Translations under genes and position numbers: made by a program | Notes under the pieces: generated by a model | Told to the model about the DNA's origin: nothing | The model's input: only the letters and a program-made list of their open reading frames with translations | Databases searched by the model: none | Source of the DNA: Leifsonia sp. CL147 | Lineage (GTDB): Bacteria; Actinomycetota; Actinomycetes; Actinomycetales; Microbacteriaceae | DNA length: 64,000 nucleotides | Direction: 5' to 3' | NCBI RefSeq assembly: GCF_900114565.1 | Contig: NZ_FOTM01000005.1 | Span: forward strand, 165,928-229,927 | Part shown: in pieces, positions 59,201 through 64,000 of the stretch | How positions within the stretch are numbered: position 1 is the stretch's first letter | How the letters are laid out: each line of letters begins with the position of its first letter

Positions 59201-59464
59201 CGTCGGATGCGACGACAGCAACGTTCCCGCAGGTGAGTATTCCAGCAGGAACTGCGACGTACTGCTGGTATTGACCACGATATTGGCCGGTGGGCAGGGC
59301 ACAGCCGCTTGGGCGGATGACGTCGGCCCGGCGATGGTCAGCCCGACCCCGGCGAGAGACAGGGCGCACACAGCCGCGAGCACGCGCGTCCGGCGGTGTG
59401 GAGATCTACCGGAGGAGTTCTCGACTCGGCCCTCTCCGGGGAATGACGTTCGCCAAGATTTCAC
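56288..59464 (-). CDS. Surface protein with five DUF7507-type repeats
   Basis: 1058 residues. Signal region, then a seven-bladed-like part (about 50-290), a DUF11-type domain (VGDPVTYTVTVTNTGPYPGT), and five repeats of ~118 residues (about 400-985). Each opens with DANGNGLADSGE-type Ca2+-binding loops followed by YTFLVTNTGN and TLAPGAS-TCTA. A C-terminal helix plus RRRIRPRW anchors it; I see no clear LPxTG. I chose GTG 59464 behind GGAAAG; the frame is open to 59569. Likely a cell-surface stalk or adhesin. Confidence 0.82.
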   Translation of the reverse strand: MKSWRTSFPGEGRVENSSGRSPHRRTRVLAAVCALSLAGVGLTIAGPTSSAQAAVPCPPANIVVNTSSTSQFLLEYSPAGTLLSSHPTSLFFDIAFSSDGKTLYGVDPTDLSVIDPATGSVLSSTPITGVPAGSPPNALSATPNGNLLMGAGDVVYTLNPATGAAVPYASFPVPYKSGGDFITISDGDTIVSGSATIQDGGSPLFRMHPDRTFTKIGVIPSSYGLAQSSGVVYSAGPDGILRSIDALPVGPSSAALPTTPIANAGAQIFGATSKQDAGCAPFFQQQKVSDKASYVVGDPVTYTVTVTNTGPYPGTATLVDPVPAAVLASTVTCVGSGGATCAGNVVGNVVSGSIDAPPGGVATFTVSGTAVAAGSATNVATVTPTTAGCGPECGGGDASVSNVIASADARLSLVKTAFLVDANGNGLADSGEAINYTFLVTNTGNVALSTIGVTDSKVGPVTCATQTLAPGASITCATVSSYFVTDADVLAGGVVNTATAHGTPPPGIAPIVPPSDTVTTPTPVPVGGLAITKSAQLNDANGNGLADAGETIQYSFLLTNTGTVALSAVGVTDPRAGSVTCPQATLPAGASETCTADNLYTVVEADVVAGGVQNTATGHGTTPPGVSPIAPPTDTIVVPSPIAGAGLSLVKSAQLNDTNGDGLADVGETIQYSFVLTNTGNVTLNSVTVSDPKAGPVTCQATTLAPGAATSCTADDVYTVTEADLVAGGVVNTATGSATPPLNVGLIPPTDTLTTPTPAAAAGLALVKSGHLNDANGNGVADPGETIDFSFELTNTGNTTLAAAGVSDPKAGAVTCPSGTLAPGASETCTADAAYTVTEADIVAGNVVNTATGAATPPAGVNPIVPPVDTVTIPAAIPVGSLTLVKRAHLNDANGNGLADLGETIDYTFDLTNTGNITLSALTVDDPKAGSVTCPQLTLAPAATITCTADSPYTVTDSDIAAGNVVNVATATGTPPVGVPPIVPASDTVSTPVNPAEGTPPAIPGNPGPGALGPSAATGGYLVTNAPSGWLWGVGSAIAVIVAAGGSFLLRRRIRPRW

Positions 59465-59542
59465 ATTACGATCGCTTTCCGTCGGTTCCTCCGCGCTGGG
59501 CTCATCCAGAGATCGCCGTGGCGCCCCCTCCTGGCGAGCAGT

Positions 59543-59562
59543 GGTCACGCGGACGCGTGACC
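59543..59562. promoter_or_regulatory. 20-bp palindrome upstream of repeat-protein gene
   Basis: GGTCACGCG-GA-CGCGTGACC, perfect 9-bp arms, about 80 bp before the GTG start. A regulator-binding site is likely if the start is at 59464; it would be coding if the longer start were used. Confidence 0.5.
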
Positions 59563-59656
59563 CCAACACCTCGCGCTCAGCCGATGGCGGATTTGGGCGT
59601 CACGTTAGTCGGCACGCCGCACCCGTGACAGACAGTGTCTTTCGGCGCTCTCAACC

Positions 59657-59718
59657 GCCGAAGTGCTCGTCGTTGCACGCTCCTACGGCGTGTCGGCCGC
59701 AACAACGAGCACGTCGAG
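59657..59718. repeat. Intergenic palindrome A3 (family A)
   Basis: Arms 59657-59676 and 59699-59718 pair with four mismatches; the loop contains CGGCGTGTCG. The left flank GCGCTCTCA matches A2. It sits between the repeat-protein promoter and the 3' end of the ClC gene. The rest of 59465-59770 holds no gene. Confidence 0.78.
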
Positions 59719-59770
59719 GAGGGCGGGAGCGGATGCGCACGTCAGAGTGTCATTCCGCGTAGGCCGCAGA

Positions 59771-61408
59771 TCAGGCGTTCGCGTCGGAGGCCGCGGTGCC
59801 GATCCGCGGGCGCACACCGGTGAGGATCCCGCTGCGGTGGTGCTCCTCGGTGAGGTCGTGCCGCCGCGCGTGGAGGAGGTCCTGGACCACGATCCGACCG
59901 ATCACCGCGCCCGTCGCGTCGACGACCGAAGCCGCGCTCTGTTCGGTCTCGGCGAACTGGTACGCGACCGACCGGAGCGTGTCGCTCGCGCGGACCGTCG
60001 GCGTGTCATCGTCCATGGAGGCTGCGCCCGCCGCGAGCGGGGTCATCACTTCGTGGACGAAGAAGGTCTCGAGCGGGTCGGTCGAGTACTCGCGGGTGAG
60101 GTGGAGCCGGCGTCGCGCGATCTTCTCCGTCAGCACCGACCGCTTGAGCAGGAGGACCGAGAGCGCGTGCGCCGAGGTGGAGGCGATCACCAGCGGGAGC
60201 AGAGCATCCCAGGCGTGCGTGAGCTCCAGCGTGAACACGACACCGGTCAGCGGTGAGCGCATCACCCCGCCGACGACGGCGGCCAGCCCGCACATCGCCC
60301 AGAAGCCGGGGATCGCGTGAGGGAAGATCATGCCTTCCAGCGCTCCGAGCGCGCCGCCGATCATGAACACGGGTGCGAGCACTCCGCCGGAGGTGCCCGA
60401 GCCGAGGGACAGCGACCAGATGAGCGTCTTGACGACGAGGATCCCCAGGATGAGCGACAGGGTCGCGCTGCCGGTGAGGAGCTGATCGATGACGTCGTAG
60501 CCGACGCCGAGCGCGCGCGGTTCGATGAGTCCCCCGGCGCCGATGATGAGACCGCCGATCGCCGGCCACCACATCCAGTGGATGGGGAGCTTGTGGAAGG
60601 CGTCCTCGGCCCGGTAGACGAGCCAGGTGGCCGCGATCGCCAGGAGCCCACCGGTTATTCCGGCGGCGACGGCGAACGCCTCGATCCCCGGAGTGAGGTG
60701 CAGCCCGGTCGCATCCACAGGGAAGACGGGCGCGCTCCCCAGCAGGAAGCCGCGGACGATGGTGCCGACCGCTACCGCTGCGACCGTCGGAACGAAGCTG
60801 CGGGGACGCCACTCGAACAGCAGGAGCTCGACGGCGAGCAGGATCGCCGCCAGCGGTGAGTTGAACGTCGCCGCCATGCCCGCAGCGGAACCGGCGACCA
60901 GGAGCGCCTTGCGTTCGTCGGCGCTCAGATGCACCAGCTGCGCCAGCATCGAGCCGAGTGCCCCGCCGGTCATGATGATCGGGCCCTCTGCGCCGAACGG
61001 GCCACCGGTGCCGATGCTGATGGCGGCGGAGACCGGCTTCAGGACCGCGACCTTGGGATGGACCTTGCTGCCTCCGGTGAGGATCGCCTCGATCGCCTCC
61101 GGCATCCCGTGCCCGCGGATCTTCTCAGACCCGAAGCGCGCCATGACCCCCACGATCAGGCCGCCGACGACAGGTGCACCGAGGATCAGCCACCACGGAT
61201 GCGCCGTCGCGCCGGGAGCGACGAGCGAGACGTCCCACCGCCACGAGAACACGAGGTTGGTGGTCAGACCGATGAGCCGGAGGAGCGCCCACGCCGCCAC
61301 CGCACCGAGCGCGCCGACGGGGAGGGCGAGGGCTGTGATCAGCAGCATCCGTGGGCGCACCGCGAAATCGCCCAGGGTCGTGTCCCGTGCGCGGACTGCC
61401 GCCTTCAC
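59771..61408 (-). CDS. ClC-family chloride channel/transporter with CBS region
   Basis: 545 residues. About ten helices (residues 20-425) with selectivity-filter motifs GTGGPFGAEGPI and GSGTSGGVLAP, then a C-terminal pair of CBS-like segments (about 450-520). The first motif has GAEGP where many ClC proteins have GxEGP, with the gating Glu retained, so H+/Cl- exchange is possible. GTG 61408 overlaps the marR stop, so MarR probably regulates it. Likely anion homeostasis or acid resistance. Confidence 0.9.
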   Translation of the reverse strand: MKAAVRARDTTLGDFAVRPRMLLITALALPVGALGAVAAWALLRLIGLTTNLVFSWRWDVSLVAPGATAHPWWLILGAPVVGGLIVGVMARFGSEKIRGHGMPEAIEAILTGGSKVHPKVAVLKPVSAAISIGTGGPFGAEGPIIMTGGALGSMLAQLVHLSADERKALLVAGSAAGMAATFNSPLAAILLAVELLLFEWRPRSFVPTVAAVAVGTIVRGFLLGSAPVFPVDATGLHLTPGIEAFAVAAGITGGLLAIAATWLVYRAEDAFHKLPIHWMWWPAIGGLIIGAGGLIEPRALGVGYDVIDQLLTGSATLSLILGILVVKTLIWSLSLGSGTSGGVLAPVFMIGGALGALEGMIFPHAIPGFWAMCGLAAVVGGVMRSPLTGVVFTLELTHAWDALLPLVIASTSAHALSVLLLKRSVLTEKIARRRLHLTREYSTDPLETFFVHEVMTPLAAGAASMDDDTPTVRASDTLRSVAYQFAETEQSAASVVDATGAVIGRIVVQDLLHARRHDLTEEHHRSGILTGVRPRIGTAASDANA

Positions 61409-61899
61409 AGCGCCGCCGGTCCGGCGAACTCGACCGAATAGAACGCCGCGGCGGCCTCCGCGAACTGTTCGAGCGCCACAGTGGTCGTCTCGCGCAGGTG
61501 CGGGTCGATTCCGGCCAGGAGGCGGCCGAGCTCGTCGTGACGCCAGGCGATCACCCGATCCACGAGCCTGCGGCCTTCGTCGCTGAGCTCGAGCGTGACC
61601 ACGCTGCGCGAGTGCTCATCGGCGCCGCGGGTCACGTACAGCTCTTCGACCAGGCGGTCGGCGAGCCGGGTGACCGATGAGGCGTTCACGCCGAGCGCCC
61701 GGGCGACGCGGGCCGAAGGCGCGCGACCGAGCTCGTGCAGCACCAGCAGCATCCGGAACTTGGGCAGCGACAGGCCGTTGCCCACGACGTCGAGGCTGCG
61801 TAGAGCGATGCCGATCAGATCCCTCCCGGCGGTATGGAAGGCATGCACCTCACGATCGGAGGGAAGCAGGTCGGGGGTGGCCTGTCGAGACTCTTGCAT
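61405..61899 (-). CDS. MarR-family transcriptional regulator
   Basis: 164 residues, winged helix: KFRMLLVLHELGRAPSARVA, LGVNASSVTRLADRLVEELY, TRGADEHSRSVVTLELSDEG (wing). Two near-identical 13-bp motifs overlap its start and upstream region, pointing to autoregulation. Co-transcribed with the ClC gene (GTGA). ATG 61899. Divergent from a small unknown gene at 61987, which may also be controlled. Confidence 0.88.
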   Translation of the reverse strand: MQESRQATPDLLPSDREVHAFHTAGRDLIGIALRSLDVVGNGLSLPKFRMLLVLHELGRAPSARVARALGVNASSVTRLADRLVEELYVTRGADEHSRSVVTLELSDEGRRLVDRVIAWRHDELGRLLAGIDPHLRETTTVALEQFAEAAAAFYSVEFAGPAAL

Positions 61900-61922
61900 A
61901 GTACAAGGGTTGCATACTGCAA
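61894..61922. promoter_or_regulatory. Paired MarR-type operator motifs
   Basis: TTGCATAGTACAA (61894-61906) and TTGCATACTGCAA (61910-61922), 16 bp apart. The second is a perfect 5-3-5 inverted repeat. They cover the marR start codon and upstream bases. Confidence 0.62.
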
Positions 61923-61986
61923 GACCGTGTTACTTCGTGAGTCTGAGGAATAGCCGTTCGTGCATCATCGGCCGCATCCTTGAGCC

Positions 61987-62340
61987 ATGGACGGCGACTG
62001 GATCGAGCACCGACGCTCCGACGATGGCGAGCGCGTCGGGTGGATGCAACCCGTCGATGAAGGATTCGTCGCCATCGATCTGTTGGGACGCCGGCGGACA
62101 GACGTCGTGGACTGGCTGGCCGCAGAAGAGACCCTGGATGAGCTCGGCCTGAGCTATCTCGCGGACCCGCATGAGTTGAAGCTGGACGACGGTTCCTGGC
62201 TGCGGGTACGGATCGCAGAAGTGTCGTCCGCCGAGATCCGGGTCAAGAAGGACGACTGGGGCGATATGACCGCGACGCAGCTGTACTACACGCTGCCCTT
62301 CCCTGTCATCGAGGACAACCTTCGTCCGCTCGAAGACTGA
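61987..62340 (+). CDS. Small cytoplasmic protein of unknown function
   Basis: 117 residues, acidic and Trp-rich (DWIEHRRSDDGERVGWMQPV, VDWLAAEETLDELGLSYLAD, WLRVRIAEVSSAEIRVKKDD). No signal or membrane segment and no family I recognise. ATG 61987 follows CATCCT by 6 nt. It ends at a good terminator, so it is a single-gene unit. Confidence 0.75.
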   Translation: MDGDWIEHRRSDDGERVGWMQPVDEGFVAIDLLGRRRTDVVDWLAAEETLDELGLSYLADPHELKLDDGSWLRVRIAEVSSAEIRVKKDDWGDMTATQLYYTLPFPVIEDNLRPLED

Positions 62341-62380
62341 GCCGGCTCCGGCCGGCCGTTGCACGCGGCGGATGACGCCG

Positions 62381-62404
62381 GGTTCCTGGCGGAACCTTCT
62401 TTTT
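62381..62404 (+). terminator. Rho-independent terminator
   Basis: GGTTCC-TGGC-GGAACC hairpin (62381-62396) followed by TTCTTTTT. Confidence 0.9.
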
Positions 62405-62430
62405 CCGAACATCCCAGAAGCGGCCGAGTG

Positions 62431-62444
62431 GGACATCGTTGTCA
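62431..62444. promoter_or_regulatory. LacI-like operator 1, upstream of GH32 promoter
   Basis: GGACATCGTTGTCA, an imperfect palindrome around a central CG, the LacI-family style. It lies just upstream of the -35 at 62449. Confidence 0.65.
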
Positions 62445-62448
62445 TCCC

Positions 62449-62478
62449 TTGACGCGGCCCGGGGGTATCCCCTAGCGT
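62449..62478 (+). promoter_or_regulatory. Promoter of GH32 gene
   Basis: TTGACG (62449-62454), 18-nt spacer, TAGCGT (62473-62478); transcript start expected near 62485, giving a leader of about 34 nt. Confidence 0.72.
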
Positions 62479-62485
62479 CCCAATC

Positions 62486-62499
62486 TGACACCGTTGTCA
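62486..62499. promoter_or_regulatory. LacI-like operator 2, at the GH32 transcript start
   Basis: TGACACCGTTGTCA, near-perfect palindrome around CG. Its centre is 55 bp from operator 1. Binding here would block initiation. Confidence 0.7.
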
Positions 62500-62518
62500 A
62501 ACTGAAAGGTCATCGAGT

Positions 62519-64000
62519 ATGCCTTCGAAACACGCACAACCGCGCACACCACAACCTCGCGCGAGGCGCGCGACCATCGCAGCATTGACCGTATCGGCCA
62601 CAGCACTCGCGCTCCTCGGCGTCTCCGCGCCGGCGCATGCGACGACTGCGGCTCCCACGCCCGCGCCGTACACCGAGACGTACCGCCCGCAGTTCCACTT
62701 CACCCCGCAGGCGAACTGGATGAACGACCCGAACGGGCTGCTCTACTACAAGGGCGAGTACCACCTGTTCTTCCAGTACAACCCGAGCGGGAACACCTGG
62801 GGCAACATGTCGTGGGGGCACGCGGTCAGCAAGGACCTCGTCCACTGGACCCAGCTTCCCGTGGCCATCCCGCAGGACGCTTCGGAGATGGTGTTCTCCG
62901 GAAGCGCTGTCGTGGACACGAACAACACCACCGGCTTCGGCACCCCCGGCAACCCGGCGATCGTCGCGATCTACACGAGCCTCGACAAGGCGACCGGGCA
63001 GCAGCGGCAGGCCCTGGCATACAGCACGGACGACGGACGCACGTTCACCAAGTACGCCGGGAATCCGGTCCTGGACATCGGCTCGAGCAACTTCCGCGAC
63101 CCGAAGGTCTTCTGGTACGCGCCGGGCAACGAGTGGCTGATGACAGCGGCCCTGTCCGACCAGCACAAGGTCACCTTCTACCGGTCCTCCGACCTCAAGC
63201 AGTGGACGCACCTGAGCGACTTCGGCCCTGCCGGTGCCACCGGAGGCGTCTGGGAGTGCCCGGACCTGTTCCCGATGGCCGATCCGGCGAATCCCGGCAA
63301 GCAGAAGTGGGTCCTCGTCGTCAACCTCAACCCCGGCAGCATCGCCGGCGGCTCCGGTGCCCAGTACTTCACCGGCGACTTCGACGGCACCTCGTTCACG
63401 GCGGACGACAAAGCGTATGTCCCCCCGGCCGGAACCTCGCTGGAGAGCTTCGACAACGGGAACTGGGACGGCTGGACCACGACCGGGACCGCATTCGGTC
63501 CGGCCCCGACGGCCGGTGACGCGCCGGGTCAGGGCGGTGTCTCGGGGTATGAGGGGGCCGGCCTCGCCAATAGCTTCACCGGCGGGGATGCCACGACCGG
63601 CACACTGACGTCGCCGGACTTCACCATCGATCAGGCGTACCTGAACTTCCTGGTCGGCGGTGGAAACCATCCCTACGTACCCGGCTCCGTCGCCGGTAAC
63701 ACCGTCCCCGCGGGGACGACCTTCGCCGATTTCGAAGGCCCGACCTACGGCGCAGGCTGGACCACGACCGGTGACTTCACCGGCACCGGGCCGGCGGGCG
63801 GTACGCTGCCCAACCAGCAGCAGGTCACGGGCTACATCGGCAACCAGCTGGTGAACACCTACATCGACGGCGACGCATCGCAGGGCACCATCACCTCCCC
63901 GTCGTTCACCATCTCGAGCAGCTACATCAACCTCCTCGTGGGCGGCGGGAACCACCCGTGGGGCTCACCGGACCCCACATCGGTGAACCTCATCGTCGGC
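62519..64000 (+). CDS. Secreted GH32 beta-fructosidase (levanase/inulinase-like), 5' part
   Basis: First 494 codons of a gene that continues past the window with no stop. Signal peptide ends near SAPAHA. The GH32 five-blade propeller carries all three acids: nucleophile in WMNDPNG, FRDPKVF, and acid/base in WECPDLF. Enzymes of this type cut levan, inulin or sucrose outside the cell. Blade sequence is interrupted after FTADDKAYVPPAG by two similar ~80-residue insertions starting SLESFDNGNWDGWTTTGT and TFADFEGPTYGAGWTTTGD. ATG 62519 with AAAGGT upstream. Confidence 0.9.
   Translation, partial: MPSKHAQPRTPQPRARRATIAALTVSATALALLGVSAPAHATTAAPTPAPYTETYRPQFHFTPQANWMNDPNGLLYYKGEYHLFFQYNPSGNTWGNMSWGHAVSKDLVHWTQLPVAIPQDASEMVFSGSAVVDTNNTTGFGTPGNPAIVAIYTSLDKATGQQRQALAYSTDDGRTFTKYAGNPVLDIGSSNFRDPKVFWYAPGNEWLMTAALSDQHKVTFYRSSDLKQWTHLSDFGPAGATGGVWECPDLFPMADPANPGKQKWVLVVNLNPGSIAGGSGAQYFTGDFDGTSFTADDKAYVPPAGTSLESFDNGNWDGWTTTGTAFGPAPTAGDAPGQGGVSGYEGAGLANSFTGGDATTGTLTSPDFTIDQAYLNFLVGGGNHPYVPGSVAGNTVPAGTTFADFEGPTYGAGWTTTGDFTGTGPAGGTLPNQQQVTGYIGNQLVNTYIDGDASQGTITSPSFTISSSYINLLVGGGNHPWGSPDPTSVNLIVG

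Overview
The window is about 70% G+C and dense with genes. Codon use, frequent GTG starts, GTGA/ATGA stop-start overlaps and gene content point to a Gram-positive actinobacterium. My best guess is Microbacteriaceae, Leifsonia-like: cytochrome bd with CydDC, an MEP isoprenoid cluster, actinobacterial LCP and PknB-type signalling proteins. I see no rRNA, tRNA, insertion sequence, prophage or CRISPR array. The genus is inference from general knowledge.

Layout. (1) 230-6241, minus strand: cydABDC, the cytochrome bd oxidase and its assembly exporter. Facing it at 6347-7665 is a BlaI-type repressor plus M56 membrane protease pair, with two BlaI-like operators between. (2) 7747-11077: four-gene osmoprotectant (OpuC/ProU-like) ABC importer, with a TetR regulator upstream. 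(3) 12188-15556: App1 phosphatase, HTH_42 winged-helix (AlkZ-like) protein, FUSC-type exporter. (4) 15584-22747: proS, an RNase II-like protein and ispG-rseP-dxr. (5) 23193-32410: nitrogen and small-molecule genes (two paralogous GABA-type aminotransferases, asparaginase II, alanine dehydrogenase), with an FKBP lipoprotein, two secreted proteins, PlsC and OsmC. (6) 32456-47346, minus strand: an eight-gene block reading FHA protein, PP2C phosphatase, Ser/Thr kinase, 1975-residue Ig/FN3 membrane protein, MoxR ATPase, DUF58, a transglutaminase-fold protein lacking Cys and His of its triad, and a zinc-ribbon FHA protein. This is the best candidate for a poorly described system. (7) 47550-54737: Lrp regulator with aminotransferase, YceI, GH3 lipoprotein, UbiA-type prenyltransferase, MFS exporter, small membrane proteins. 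(8) 54745-64000: LCP ligase, a repeat-rich surface protein, MarR with a ClC transporter, a small unknown protein, and the first 494 codons of a secreted GH32 enzyme behind a promoter with two LacI-like operators.

Two patterns cut across the genes. At least eleven genes start exactly 6 or 7 nt after a TANNNT hexamer, the signature of leaderless mRNAs. Five long intergenic palindromes (32-93, 27879-27938, 31059-31117, 56188-56250, 59657-59718) fall into two arm families, and three of them share a 10-bp loop word across families, which suggests a small REP-like element.
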